Assembly (NCBI GenBank): GCA_913775265.1
Contig: CAJYJH010000010.1
Location: forward strand, 1 to 64,000
Direction of reading: 5' to 3'
From: an uncultured Mucilaginibacter sp.
GTDB taxonomy: Bacteria; Bacteroidota; Bacteroidia; Sphingobacteriales; Sphingobacteriaceae
DNA length: 64,000 bases
Shown here: positions 45,049-54,299 of the stretch, one piece after another
Numbering within the stretch: position 1 is the stretch's first letter
How the letters are laid out: each line of letters opens with the position of its first letter
Made by a program: the position numbers and the translations under genes
The notes under the pieces: generated by a model
The model's input: the letters and a program-made list of their open reading frames with translations, nothing else
What the model was told of the DNA's origin: nothing
The model's database searches: none

Positions 45049-47850
45049 ATGAACAAAATACTTAAGCACAGTGCGCTACTGCTAATTTCGATCTTATGCA
45101 CTGCCACGTTTGCAAATCCGTCAAAAGCGCAATCGCCTGCAGCAAGTCCGCTTAAGCAAATGGTTAACAAAATTAATGAGCACGTTGAAAATACGGGTAT
45201 TGAAAAGGTATACTTACAAACAGATAAAACTAATTATAATGTTGGCGATACATTGTGGTTTAAGGCTTATCTGTTGGATGCTGCTTATTTAACGCCCTGT
45301 ACAAAAAGTGGTATTTTATATGTAGAAATAGTAGGAGATAGTAGCCGGGTTGTAAAACGCTTGATGGCCCCGGTTTATAATGCCCTTACTTTTGGCAATA
45401 TTAAGCTTGAGCCGGATGACATTCCCCAAGGTAATTACACGCTGATAGCCTACACCAACTGGATGCGGAATTTTAGTGATTCGTGCTTTTTTCGTAAACC
45501 CTTTTACGTGAGCAATAGCAGTGGTAATGATTGGCTAATTAACTACCGCACGCAGGCCGCTGATGTTAGCGGAAAAGAAAACATAAAACTCAATCTACGC
45601 CTCACTGAACTAAACCAGCAACCGGTAAGGCTACGCGAAATGCAGTTAAGAGTTAATGTCGGTAAAAAAAATATTTTAAAAGACAATATATCAACAGACC
45701 TTGACGGCATCGTGAATGTCAACTTTGATTTGCCTGAAAAGCCCGGAGCACAACGGCTTAATCTATCGTTAACTGATTTACGCAAAGGCCAAGGTAACCG
45801 CCGTATACCTATGCCACTTGCCTTAAATCGCCCTGAAAAAACAGATCTGCAATTTATGCCCGAGGGTGGCTATCTGGTAGCAGGCATGCCGGCTCGAGTG
45901 GCTTTTAAAGCTATAAACGAAGATGGGTTAGGAACTGCAGTAAACGGTTATATTTACGATAGCAGCGGGCAATCGGTAACAGGATTTAGCACATCTTACC
46001 AAGGTATTGGCTCGTTTATATTTACACCCGATGCTAATCAAAAATACCAGGCAAAAATCAAGCTACCCAGTGGCCAATTTAAAACCTATAATCTTCCTTC
46101 GGTTAAATTGTCGGGTATTACAATGCAGATAACCAATGCCTTTAAAACAGACTCCTGTTATATTACACTTAAAACAACACCAGATCTTATAAATAGTAAT
46201 AAGGTTTACTACATATTTGGACAGGCACGCAGTATGATGTGCTATGGAGCCTCTGTAATTTTAGACAAGCCTTTTTTGAGAATTAAAATTGCAAAAAGCG
46301 TTTTTCCTACAGGTTTAGCCCGAATTGTGCTCGCCACATCAAATCATGCCGTAATAAACGAAAGATTGATCTATATTGATCATGAAGACCAATTTAATAT
46401 CAAATTACTACCCAACCAGTCAAATTATGGGCAGCGGGATAGTGTAGCTTTAAATATGGAAGTTACCGATAAAAATGGTAATCCGGTTACAGGTACTTTT
46501 GCGCTTTCAGTTACTGATGACGGTCAGGTAAAGGGAGATACTCTCGCACAACTTAACATTCAAAACTATCTATTGCTGTTATCAAACTTGAAGGGGCATA
46601 TCGACCAGCCGGGACATTACCTTAACGTGGCAAGCAGTTTGCAAAAATGGCTACATATGGATGAATTAGTGCTTGCACAAGGCTGGACAGGCTACGATTG
46701 GACAAATGCCTTTAAATCTGATGTAAAACCGAATTACGCCCCCGAGCTCGAATACACCATAAATGGTAAGGTTACCAATGTTTTTAATAAGCCTGTTGCA
46801 GGTTCGGGTATTACGCTGATGTCTAAAAAACCATTTTTAATGGTTGATACTGTTACTAACGCTCTGGGCCGATTTACTATTAAAGGGGTTTACCCCACAG
46901 ATAGCGCTGCATACTTTATTCAGGCACGTAATAAAAGAGGCAAAAGCGCTAATGTAGGTATTGAGATGGACGAATTTAAAGCGCCTGAGTTAACTATTCA
47001 TCAGCTCATTACCATGCCCTGGTATGCCAATATTGACACCTTAAAGCTAAGAAGTATAAATAAACGCATCGATTTAAAAAATGAGCAAGAGCGGGTTTTA
47101 AGAGGTAATGTTTTGAAAGCTGTTGAAGTAAAAGCCAAAAAGATCATTAAAGAATCCAAAAATTTAAATGGCCCTGGCGAGGCCGATGTAATCATTGATG
47201 AAGAAGAGTTAATTAAGGCAGGCCGTACTACACTAGGTGATTTACTGGCAAAACGGGTTAAAGGATTCGGGCTATTTACTAAAAAGGACATCCGTTATTA
47301 TGGCATAAACTTTATGGCAACGCATTTAATTATTGATGGAATAGAACTGGATTTTTTTTACGACGGAGCGCAGCCCATAGACATTTTTTACAAACAATAC
47401 CTGGACTACTATGATGCAGAAGAAATTAAAGGTATAGAAGTGATGACGAGCGGCAAATATCAAATGACCTATAGCAGTGCTTTTATTATTCCTAAAAAGC
47501 CGTTAGAGCCTTATTTTAACCACACGTTTGTTGAAGTTACCACAAGAAGCGGGCACGGACCATTTATGAAAAAAGCGATTGGTATTTGTGTTTACCGACC
47601 CATGCCTTATACTATGCCTAAAGCATTCTATTCTCCTAAATATAAACCTAATAGTATTGTTGACATGACCGATATCCGGTCTACCGTTTTTTGGGAACCC
47701 AATGTTGTTACCGATCAAAATGGCAGAGCTACAGTTAGCTTTTATACTGCCGATAATCCGGGCTCATATACTATCAATATTGAGGGAAGTGATATGCAGG
47801 GCGGCATCGGTTTTAAAACCGGCACTATTAACGTAAAAAGGCGACTTTGA
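45049..47850 (+). CDS. Exported MG2-domain protein with TonB-plug-like C-terminal part, no barrel
   Basis: A 933-residue protein with a signal peptide (1-27). Residues about 48-150 resemble an alpha-2-macroglobulin MG2 domain (KVYLQTDKTNYNVGDTLWFK). Further beta domains follow, including a carboxypeptidase-regulatory-like part (about 570-640). A region resembling a TonB receptor plug is at about 690-800 (TTLGDLLAKRVKG, LIIDGIELD). It ends with a macroglobulin-like WEPNVVTDQNGRATVSFYTAD segment. There is no beta-barrel, so it is not a receptor by itself. It may act at the outer membrane in protection or transport (inference). Confidence 0.75.
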   Translation: MNKILKHSALLLISILCTATFANPSKAQSPAASPLKQMVNKINEHVENTGIEKVYLQTDKTNYNVGDTLWFKAYLLDAAYLTPCTKSGILYVEIVGDSSRVVKRLMAPVYNALTFGNIKLEPDDIPQGNYTLIAYTNWMRNFSDSCFFRKPFYVSNSSGNDWLINYRTQAADVSGKENIKLNLRLTELNQQPVRLREMQLRVNVGKKNILKDNISTDLDGIVNVNFDLPEKPGAQRLNLSLTDLRKGQGNRRIPMPLALNRPEKTDLQFMPEGGYLVAGMPARVAFKAINEDGLGTAVNGYIYDSSGQSVTGFSTSYQGIGSFIFTPDANQKYQAKIKLPSGQFKTYNLPSVKLSGITMQITNAFKTDSCYITLKTTPDLINSNKVYYIFGQARSMMCYGASVILDKPFLRIKIAKSVFPTGLARIVLATSNHAVINERLIYIDHEDQFNIKLLPNQSNYGQRDSVALNMEVTDKNGNPVTGTFALSVTDDGQVKGDTLAQLNIQNYLLLLSNLKGHIDQPGHYLNVASSLQKWLHMDELVLAQGWTGYDWTNAFKSDVKPNYAPELEYTINGKVTNVFNKPVAGSGITLMSKKPFLMVDTVTNALGRFTIKGVYPTDSAAYFIQARNKRGKSANVGIEMDEFKAPELTIHQLITMPWYANIDTLKLRSINKRIDLKNEQERVLRGNVLKAVEVKAKKIIKESKNLNGPGEADVIIDEEELIKAGRTTLGDLLAKRVKGFGLFTKKDIRYYGINFMATHLIIDGIELDFFYDGAQPIDIFYKQYLDYYDAEEIKGIEVMTSGKYQMTYSSAFIIPKKPLEPYFNHTFVEVTTRSGHGPFMKKAIGICVYRPMPYTMPKAFYSPKYKPNSIVDMTDIRSTVFWEPNVVTDQNGRATVSFYTADNPGSYTINIEGSDMQGGIGFKTGTINVKRRL

Positions 47851-47887
47851 TACCTCTTCTATACCACAAGTAACCGACGTGTCGTTT

Positions 47888-48586
47888 TTATAGCAGGCCT
47901 TCATCAGCAAAGCTATAAAAACCACCGTCGGTAATAATCAGGTGGTCTAGCACACCAATATCCAACACTTTACCGGCCTGGTGTATTTTGCGGGTAAGAT
48001 CAACATCTTGCTGGCTTGGCTTTAAATTACCTGATGGATGGTTGTGCGCCAGAATAATAGAAGATGCCTGATGCTGCAGGGCAATACCAAAAATAATCTT
48101 AGGATCGGCTACCGTGCCGGAAAGTCCACCTTTACTAATAAGTTCTTTGGCGATGATTTTACAGCTGCGGCTTAATAGCAGTATCCAAAATTCTTCGTGG
48201 TTTAAATCAACCAAATGCCTGCGCAGTACCTGGTAAACGCTTTGGCTTCCGGTAATGGTTTCGGGCACTTTAATATCCGTTTCATTACGGCGCCGTCCCA
48301 GTTCGAGCGCTGCAATAATGGCAATAGCTTTAGCTTCGCCTATACCCTTAAATTTCGAAAGCTCACTTACCGAAACCTTACCCAGCCGCTGCAAATCATT
48401 ATCGTAATGATGCAATATGCGCTTGCTTAATTCAACTGCCGTTTCGTTACGGCTGCCCGAGCCAATTAAAATAGCAATCAGTTCGGCATCACTGAGCGCA
48501 CGGCGACCCTGAGTATTCAGTTTTTCGCGTGGCCGGTCTTCTTCGGCCCATGCCTTAATACTTATTTTGGCTTCGTAAGCTTCCAC
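47888..48586 (-). CDS. radC: RadC-family JAB-domain protein
   Basis: A 232-residue protein of the JAMM/MPN+ fold. A helix-hairpin-helix (about 78-98, GIGEAKAI) precedes the metalloprotease-like site HNHPSG (His181, His183) with Asp194 in SQQDVDL. The old DNA-repair name comes from E. coli; the true role is unclear. It is of usual length and conserved. It follows rpsT on the same strand but with a terminator between. Confidence 0.95.
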   Translation of the reverse strand: MEAYEAKISIKAWAEEDRPREKLNTQGRRALSDAELIAILIGSGSRNETAVELSKRILHHYDNDLQRLGKVSVSELSKFKGIGEAKAIAIIAALELGRRRNETDIKVPETITGSQSVYQVLRRHLVDLNHEEFWILLLSRSCKIIAKELISKGGLSGTVADPKIIFGIALQHQASSIILAHNHPSGNLKPSQQDVDLTRKIHQAGKVLDIGVLDHLIITDGGFYSFADEGLL

Positions 48587-48616
48587 GGCCTTAAACTATC
48601 TAAAAATAGCTATAAA

Positions 48617-48648
48617 ACGAAAGGCTGCACATATATGCAGCCTTTCGT
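48617..48648. terminator. Hairpin terminator between rpsT and radC
   Basis: A perfect 13-bp stem (48617-48629 with 48636-48648) with a 6-base loop; the minus strand then reads TTTTATAGC. It ends rpsT transcription. Confidence 0.8.
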
Positions 48649-48670
48649 GTCCAAAAAAATTTTGAAAATA

Positions 48671-48925
48671 TTATTGTAGGCCGTTTACAAATTTAGTCAG
48701 CTTTGACTTGTTGTTTGAAGCTTTATTTTTATGAATTACGTTTTTCTTGGCTAAACGATCAAGCATAGAAATTACTGTAGTCAGTAATGGAGTAGCTTCA
48801 GCTTTAGAAGTTGAGCCTCTTAATTTCTTGATAGCGTTTCTGGTGGTTTTAGCCTGATATCTGTTACGCAGACGCTTCGCAGCGTTGGCCCGGATTCTTT
48901 TAATTGCTGATTTATGATTTGCCAT
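48671..48925 (-). CDS. rpsT: 30S ribosomal protein S20
   Basis: An 84-residue, Lys/Arg/Ala-rich helical protein beginning [21 protein letters not shown], the family signature. It binds 16S rRNA in the small subunit. It has its own promoter (48960-48991) and a terminator. Confidence 0.97.
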   Translation of the reverse strand: MANHKSAIKRIRANAAKRLRNRYQAKTTRNAIKKLRGSTSKAEATPLLTTVISMLDRLAKKNVIHKNKASNNKSKLTKFVNGLQ

Positions 48926-48959
48926 TTTTTAGCTAATTGTCTTTTTATTTTTCGGACTG

Positions 48960-48991
48960 CAAATATATTTCAAAAAAACAAAACTATCAAC
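48960..48991 (-). promoter_or_regulatory. Promoter of rpsT
   Basis: On the minus strand GTTG (48991-48988) and TATATTTG (48967-48960) are 20 bases apart; the -7 part is a perfect TAnnTTTG. The ATG is 34 bases beyond. Confidence 0.6.
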
Positions 48992-49054
48992 ACTAAATTA
49001 AAATAATTCACATCAGATTTCTCATGTACAGCATCTTAACTATTAACTGGCACA

Positions 49055-49750
49055 CTACTTATTTGTAAATACACTTACACTAAAAGCTGAGTTACCGGTA
49101 GTACCTACCAAACCTTTAGCGTATACCGTATAAATTTTACCGCTCTCGAACGTTGTATTAAGTGTGGATGACAGAAACGGATTACTACTAACAGATACAA
49201 TATAAGAACCTGCATTAACCTCTATTGATGATGATACGCCTCTGAAAGCAATATTTGAAGCAACTGTAGTGCTACCTAAATTTAACTTTGCAGAGTTTGC
49301 ATTAATTGCAGCATTTACAAAACGGATTTTAGCTTTGCCCGATGCCGGAGCAGCCAAATCATCAGTAACAGCAACCAAGCCTAAGCTACCCTTTTGCCCA
49401 ACTAAAAAATAAGTATAGTTAGCATTAGCATCAAACTGACCGGTTGATGCGGTCAGCGTAGTTGTTCCGTCTGGAGCCTTAACAGCTACATCCTGTGAGC
49501 CTAAATAGGTTTTATAATAGCCAGATGAATTTCCGTATCCAACAGACGTTGGGGTTCTTACAATGTCTTGTACGTACAGCTGAGCGTTGCCCGCGTCAGG
49601 ACTGGTATTGATAAAGTTAACATAGGCCGGAACCGCGTCGTCAAAATCATATTGATCATCTTTTTTACAGGCAGACAACAAGACCACACATCCCATCAAA
49701 ACTGTTGCGTAGCGCAACGCTTGTTTAAAATTCAAAGTAATTTTTTTCAT
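49055..49750 (-). CDS. DUF4397 lipoprotein
   Basis: A 231-residue protein with a lipoprotein signal (LLSACKKDD, lipobox cysteine near 28). The mature part is a DUF4397 domain with beta strands (VNFINTSPDAGNAQLYV opens it). The acidic/basic KKDD tail right after the lipid cysteine resembles the surface-export signal of Bacteroidota lipoproteins (inference). Two more DUF4397 lipoproteins are encoded at 51605 and 52355. The function of this family is unknown. Confidence 0.8.
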   Translation of the reverse strand: MKKITLNFKQALRYATVLMGCVVLLSACKKDDQYDFDDAVPAYVNFINTSPDAGNAQLYVQDIVRTPTSVGYGNSSGYYKTYLGSQDVAVKAPDGTTTLTASTGQFDANANYTYFLVGQKGSLGLVAVTDDLAAPASGKAKIRFVNAAINANSAKLNLGSTTVASNIAFRGVSSSIEVNAGSYIVSVSSNPFLSSTLNTTFESGKIYTVYAKGLVGTTGNSAFSVSVFTNK

Positions 49751-49907
49751 AAACAGATAGATTGAATTAATATTCGCTCCTCAAAGGAACCAAAAATTAT
49801 CTTAGCTAATACGTAATAAGCGTTGCTGTAGTATAGGGTTTTGTGTAGTTTAGAACACTATTAGCTCAAAACAAGAGCTAAGCGTTTATCTATCAGCTTA
49901 TTTTGAT

Positions 49908-50939
49908 TTGAAATTTTTTCTACGCAGTTTTTTACTTTGTGCTTTGTTAGCATTGTGTTCTTCGTGGGGTTTTTACGCACATTACCGTATTAACCGCCTG
50001 GCTATTTTCACACTGCCTAAAGCCATGAGCTCGTTTTACCAGGCTAATATTACCTACATAACCGAACATGCTATCAGTCCCGACCGTCGTCGTTATGTGG
50101 ACTCTACCGAAATACCACGACATTATTTTGACGCCGATCATTTTGGCAAAGCCCCCTTCCATACCATGCCGCAAAAGTGGAATGATGCGGTACAAAAATA
50201 TACAGTAGATACACTTTATAAGTATGGCACCCTACCCTGGACCATTCAACATAATTATTACCGGCTGGTAGATGCCTTTAAAAGTAAAGATACCAGTGCT
50301 ATCCTGCACTACTCAGCTTACTTAGGGCACTATGTAGCTGATGCCTGCGTCCCTTTACATTTAACGCTCAACCATGATGGACAACTTACCCATCAGGATG
50401 GTATACATGCATTGTGGGAAAGCCGCCTGCCCGAGCAATTCAGCAGTAAGTACTATTATTACACCGGCAACGCCAAATACTTAGAAAACCCTTTGTGGCA
50501 GGCGTTTATTTTATGCCGAAACTCTTTCAAAAGTGTCGATTCCGTTTTGCGCATACAACGTCAGCTCGACAAAGTATTTCCGGCCGATAAAAAATATGAG
50601 ATGGTTTTGAGAGGCAAGCGCCAAGTTAACGATTACTCGGCTGCTTATTGTAAAGCATACCATCAGGCACTGAAAGGCATGGTGCAACGCCGCATGCGTT
50701 TAGCTTTACTTAACGTGGGCAGTTACTGGTATTCAGCGTGGGTTGATGCAGGCCAACCCGACCTGAATAAACTGATAGACCCCGCTTTAAGCTTAGTAGA
50801 CAAGCAACAGGCTGCCCGCGAAGCTGCTTTATACAGAGCAGGGCAGATTGCGCCGCTACCCGATTATGGCAAGGTAAACAAACCGTTGCCGCCCGCTCCT
50901 CAGGATTTAAGCAGAAGTGCGGGAAAACCGACTCCTTAA
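49908..50939 (+). CDS. Zinc-dependent phospholipase C / S1-P1 nuclease-like exported protein
   Basis: A 343-residue protein that starts at TTG; no ATG nearby keeps the signal peptide. After the signal (1-18) the mature N-terminus begins SSWGFYAHYRI: Trp20 and His25 match the N-terminal zinc ligands of this fold. A His/Asp-rich core follows (His134, His141, Asp145 in LGHYVADACVPLH, and His162/His167). This suggests a trinuclear zinc site. It could hydrolyse phospholipids or nucleic acid. Its 3' end overlaps the convergent DedA gene by 33 bases. Confidence 0.8.
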   Translation: MKFFLRSFLLCALLALCSSWGFYAHYRINRLAIFTLPKAMSSFYQANITYITEHAISPDRRRYVDSTEIPRHYFDADHFGKAPFHTMPQKWNDAVQKYTVDTLYKYGTLPWTIQHNYYRLVDAFKSKDTSAILHYSAYLGHYVADACVPLHLTLNHDGQLTHQDGIHALWESRLPEQFSSKYYYYTGNAKYLENPLWQAFILCRNSFKSVDSVLRIQRQLDKVFPADKKYEMVLRGKRQVNDYSAAYCKAYHQALKGMVQRRMRLALLNVGSYWYSAWVDAGQPDLNKLIDPALSLVDKQQAAREAALYRAGQIAPLPDYGKVNKPLPPAPQDLSRSAGKPTP

Positions 50940-51557
50940 TGCAGCCCATATAGGAGGCAATAAAGACACAGCTACAATGCCTAAAGCGATTAGCGAAAAA
51001 TTCTTTTTAAAGAAAGGCACATTGCCTAACAAGTAACCTAAAAATAAAAACATAATAATCCAAGCTACACCCCCTACCAGATTATACAGGCTGTAACGAC
51101 CGAAAGGCATACGGCCCACACCGGCTACAAACGGCGCAATGGTGCGTATAATAGGCATAAATCGGCTAAAAATTACTGCCTTACCACCGTGCTTATCAAA
51201 AAAGGCTTTGGTTTTAAGATAGTAATCAAGCTTAAGCACCTTATTTTCGGGTTTAAATACCCTAATGCCTAAAAACTGCCCAAGTTTATAATTTACAGTA
51301 TTACCTAAAAATGCCGCTATAATTAAAATAATAGCGAGCAGGTAAATATCTAAGCCTGAGTTACCTGTTGCTATTAACGCACCGGCAGCAAATAGCAGCG
51401 AGTCCCCAGGTAAAAACGGGGTAACTACAAAACCAGTTTCAGCAAAAATGATCAGGAATAAAATAAGATAAGTCCAGCCTTGATATTGATTGGTAATCTG
51501 CACCAAGTGATGGTCAATGTGCAGTATAAAATCAATTAGGTTTTTTATAATTTCCAA
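50907..51557 (-). CDS. DedA family membrane protein
   Basis: A 216-residue polytopic inner-membrane protein with about five spans. Family motifs are FVVTPFLPGDSLLF near 43-56 and FSRFMPIIRTIAPFVAGVGRM near 131-151. DedA proteins are undecaprenyl-phosphate or lipid flippases. It is the last gene of the DUF4397-DUF4397-DedA run (gap of 47 bases). Confidence 0.92.
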   Translation of the reverse strand: MEIIKNLIDFILHIDHHLVQITNQYQGWTYLILFLIIFAETGFVVTPFLPGDSLLFAAGALIATGNSGLDIYLLAIILIIAAFLGNTVNYKLGQFLGIRVFKPENKVLKLDYYLKTKAFFDKHGGKAVIFSRFMPIIRTIAPFVAGVGRMPFGRYSLYNLVGGVAWIIMFLFLGYLLGNVPFFKKNFSLIALGIVAVSLLPPIWAALRSRFSRTSA

Positions 51558-51604
51558 AATGCAGGTATTTTGGAGGTAAAAGTAATAAATTAAATGGGAT
51601 AGGC

Positions 51605-52348
51605 TTACCTAACGGTGGGGTTATTCGCTACTACCGATAAGTTAAACGCCGCCGTATCAGTAACTGCCCTACCCACCAATCCGCGGGAGTATAGGGTATA
51701 CAACCGGCCGTCTTGCACGGTTACATTGGTTAGCTCACCTAAGTTATTTACAGATGTGTTTGCCTGATAAACCCTGAAAGTATAATTACCTGCGGGCAAC
51801 GTTGTAAAGTTTGATACCTTAGCAAAGGCTACTCCTTTAATTACAGGGCTTCCGTTGGCCCAGATATCAAATGATCCGTTTGTATTAGGTGTTCCATTCA
51901 GGAATCGAACTTTACCACCTTTACCAACCGGGGGCAACTCTTCAGCATCGTCAGTAGTTACCAAAGTTTGCAGTTTTCGGTCAGTCCCATCACCGAATAA
52001 ACCTAAAAAAAATAAGGTATAACGTGTGTTATCTACCAGCTTAGTCCTGTCGTTATAAGCGGTATCCACATTTCTGGCAATGCGTATTTGCAATGGGGTA
52101 TCGGTACGTGGTAAATAAAAATATGACGGTGTATTACCGTAGCTAAAACTGCTTGTGCCTACACGCAAATTAGCCATATATAAAGTTACCGGATATGAGT
52201 TGGGGCTTAATTGTATCACTTGTAGCCTCACGTTTGAACTGGTTGGTGTTGCGGTATCATTTTTACCGCACGACATCAGCAGTCCGATGAACAAAATACC
52301 GGCGTTAAGCAGAAACAAGAGATAAAAAAGGCTTCCTTTTTTTAGCAT
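51605..52348 (-). CDS. DUF4397 lipoprotein
   Basis: A 247-residue protein. The lipoprotein signal ends in LLMSCGKND (Cys near 27). The mature part has the DUF4397 beta pattern (RLQVIQLSPNSYPVTLYMANL). It follows the next DUF4397 gene by only 6 bases, so the two are translated from one mRNA. Function unknown. Confidence 0.8.
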   Translation of the reverse strand: MLKKGSLFYLLFLLNAGILFIGLLMSCGKNDTATPTSSNVRLQVIQLSPNSYPVTLYMANLRVGTSSFSYGNTPSYFYLPRTDTPLQIRIARNVDTAYNDRTKLVDNTRYTLFFLGLFGDGTDRKLQTLVTTDDAEELPPVGKGGKVRFLNGTPNTNGSFDIWANGSPVIKGVAFAKVSNFTTLPAGNYTFRVYQANTSVNNLGELTNVTVQDGRLYTLYSRGLVGRAVTDTAAFNLSVVANNPTVR

Positions 52349-52354
52349 GTGTCT

Positions 52355-53035
52355 TTATTGATTGGTAATCAAACCAGCCCTAAACGTTGAATTAGCTCCT
52401 TGTGTAAATAACGTATAAGACCTACCTGCAGATATAGTAATATTAGTTGTGTATAAAATATTATTGCCATTAACGGGCCTGATATTCACTTTTTTAATAC
52501 TTGGCGTGGCTGCAGTGTAAGCCTGCACGCCTTTAAAAGCTGAAGAAGTATAAACCAGGGTATCATTAAAATACACCCTAAAGGCTGGCATATTTGGTGA
52601 TGCAGTAACAAATCTTACTTTCGCATTTTTACTATCAGCAGCAATGGCATCTTTAACCACGAATGCCTGACTACGAACAAAGCCACCAACAAATAGTGAA
52701 TATCGGTCATTAGTACTTCCTGAGTCTAACTTTACAGGTAAAGAAAAGATGGTATCTACGTTATTAAAGTTGATTTTGTTGAGAAGGAACTTAAAAGTAA
52801 AAGTATGCTCACCGTAAGGTATTGCTGTGTAACCATTGCTGGCCGCAGGGTTAATACCTGTTAAAATACTTTGCCGGGTACCGTCTACATAAAAATTGAG
52901 TATGCTGTCGGTGGCGTTAACTACGTCAACATTAACGTTAGCATTTCTTACCGGAGCCGGGTCATTTTTCACGCAAGCAGCCAGCAAGTATAAGCCTGCC
53001 GCACATAAGCCCGTAAAAAATACTTTTTTAATCAT
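52355..53035 (-). CDS. DUF4397-like lipoprotein
   Basis: A 226-residue lipoprotein (LLAACVKNDP, Cys near 21) with a beta-rich mature part and VNVDVVNATDSILNFYVDG at its start. It is more divergent than the two other DUF4397 proteins here, but has the same size and layout. It is the first gene of the minus-strand run to DedA. A terminator of the upstream dnaN gene lies before it. Confidence 0.75.
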   Translation of the reverse strand: MIKKVFFTGLCAAGLYLLAACVKNDPAPVRNANVNVDVVNATDSILNFYVDGTRQSILTGINPAASNGYTAIPYGEHTFTFKFLLNKINFNNVDTIFSLPVKLDSGSTNDRYSLFVGGFVRSQAFVVKDAIAADSKNAKVRFVTASPNMPAFRVYFNDTLVYTSSAFKGVQAYTAATPSIKKVNIRPVNGNNILYTTNITISAGRSYTLFTQGANSTFRAGLITNQ

Positions 53036-53083
53036 ACCTGTTTTATAACTGCTTTTTATTGCGTTTGTTATCTATGCTCAACT

Positions 53084-53112
53084 AAAAAGTCCGGCCTTAC
53101 AGCCGGACTTTC
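53084..53112 (-). terminator. Intrinsic terminator of dnaN
   Basis: A perfect 10-bp stem (53086-53095 with 53102-53111) with a 6-base loop; the minus strand continues TTAGTTG after the T-rich base. Confidence 0.8.
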
Positions 53113-53141
53113 ACTTTCAAGTTTATAATTTGAATTACGAC

Positions 53142-54266
53142 TTATGCATAATTATTCAGCATTACCGGCATTACCAGCATCAGCACATCCTCGTTGTCAT
53201 CGCCTCCCTGTGGCAGTAACAAACCTGCACGGTTAGGTGTCGACATGTGTAAAGCTACTTCTTCACTGCTTAAGTTTTTAAGCATTTCAATTAAAAAGCG
53301 TGCGTTAAAACCAATTTCCAGATCTTCACCCTCATACTGGCAGCTTAAACGCTCATGTGCTTCGTTAGCAAAATCAATATCTTCTGACGAAATATTCAAT
53401 TCGCTGCCGCTTAGTTTTAAACGTACCTGGTGGGTAGTTTTGTTAGCATAAATAGCCACACGCTGTAACGATCCTAAAAACGAATGACGGTCAATAGTCA
53501 TTTTATTAGGGTTACTTTGCGGAATAACAGCCTCATAGTCTGGGTAGCGCTCATCAATTAAACGACAAACCAAATTAATGTTACCGAACTTGAAGAACGC
53601 GCTGGTGTTATTATACTCTACCGATACGTTAACATCATCAGACGGCAAAGCTGATTTTAATAAGTTAAGTGCCTTTTTAGGCAAGATGAATGATGTATTA
53701 GTAGCTGCCTGCGCATCTTTACGACGGTAGCGCACCAATTTATGAGCATCAGTAGATACGAACGTTAAATGTTGGGTAGATAACTGGCAGTATACCCCTG
53801 TCATAGCCGGGCGCAGCTCATCGTTACTTACCGCAAAAATGGTTTTGTTAATAGCCTCGGCTAAAACTGATGCCGGTAAATTAACCGACGAAGCATTTTC
53901 TACTACCGGAATTTTCGGAAAATCTTCACCGTTCTCGCCGCTCAGTTTATATTTACCATCGCCGGCGCTGATCTCGATAGCAAAAGTTTTATCATCTACC
54001 GAAAAAGCGATTGGCTGCTCAGGCAACGATTTTAGAGTATCTAATAAAATACGCGATGGGATAGCAATACGACCGTTCTCTTTAGCCTCAACCGAAAGTG
54101 ATGTGGTCATGCTGGTTTGCAAATCGGTAGCCGAGATGGTAAGGGTACCGTCTTTGATCTCAAATAAGAAGTTTTCCAGTATCGGTAACACCGTACTGCT
54201 GCTTAGCGCACCACTTACCGCCTGTAATTGCTTCAGTAATGTTAGCGTAGAAACAATGAATCTCAT
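53142..54266 (-). CDS. dnaN: DNA polymerase III subunit beta (sliding clamp)
   Basis: A 374-residue clamp protein of normal length with three similar domains. It starts MRFIVSTLTLLKQLQAVSGAL and ends VMLVMPVMLNNYA (the C-terminal M-P-x-R-like end is typical, here VMPVMLNN). It tethers the replicative polymerase. It follows the Gld fusion gene by 33 bases; a TACTTTTG element at 54286-54293 may give a separate promoter. Confidence 0.96.
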   Translation of the reverse strand: MRFIVSTLTLLKQLQAVSGALSSSTVLPILENFLFEIKDGTLTISATDLQTSMTTSLSVEAKENGRIAIPSRILLDTLKSLPEQPIAFSVDDKTFAIEISAGDGKYKLSGENGEDFPKIPVVENASSVNLPASVLAEAINKTIFAVSNDELRPAMTGVYCQLSTQHLTFVSTDAHKLVRYRRKDAQAATNTSFILPKKALNLLKSALPSDDVNVSVEYNNTSAFFKFGNINLVCRLIDERYPDYEAVIPQSNPNKMTIDRHSFLGSLQRVAIYANKTTHQVRLKLSGSELNISSEDIDFANEAHERLSCQYEGEDLEIGFNARFLIEMLKNLSSEEVALHMSTPNRAGLLLPQGGDDNEDVLMLVMPVMLNNYA

Positions 54267-54285
54267 AAACCAATTTTAATCAACC

Positions 54286-54293
54286 CAAAAGTA
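54286..54293 (-). promoter_or_regulatory. Putative -7 element for dnaN
   Basis: On the minus strand TACTTTTG matches TAnnTTTG and lies 19 bases before the dnaN ATG. The -33 half would fall within the upstream gene and is not clear. Confidence 0.35.
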
Positions 54294-54299
54294 TAAAAT

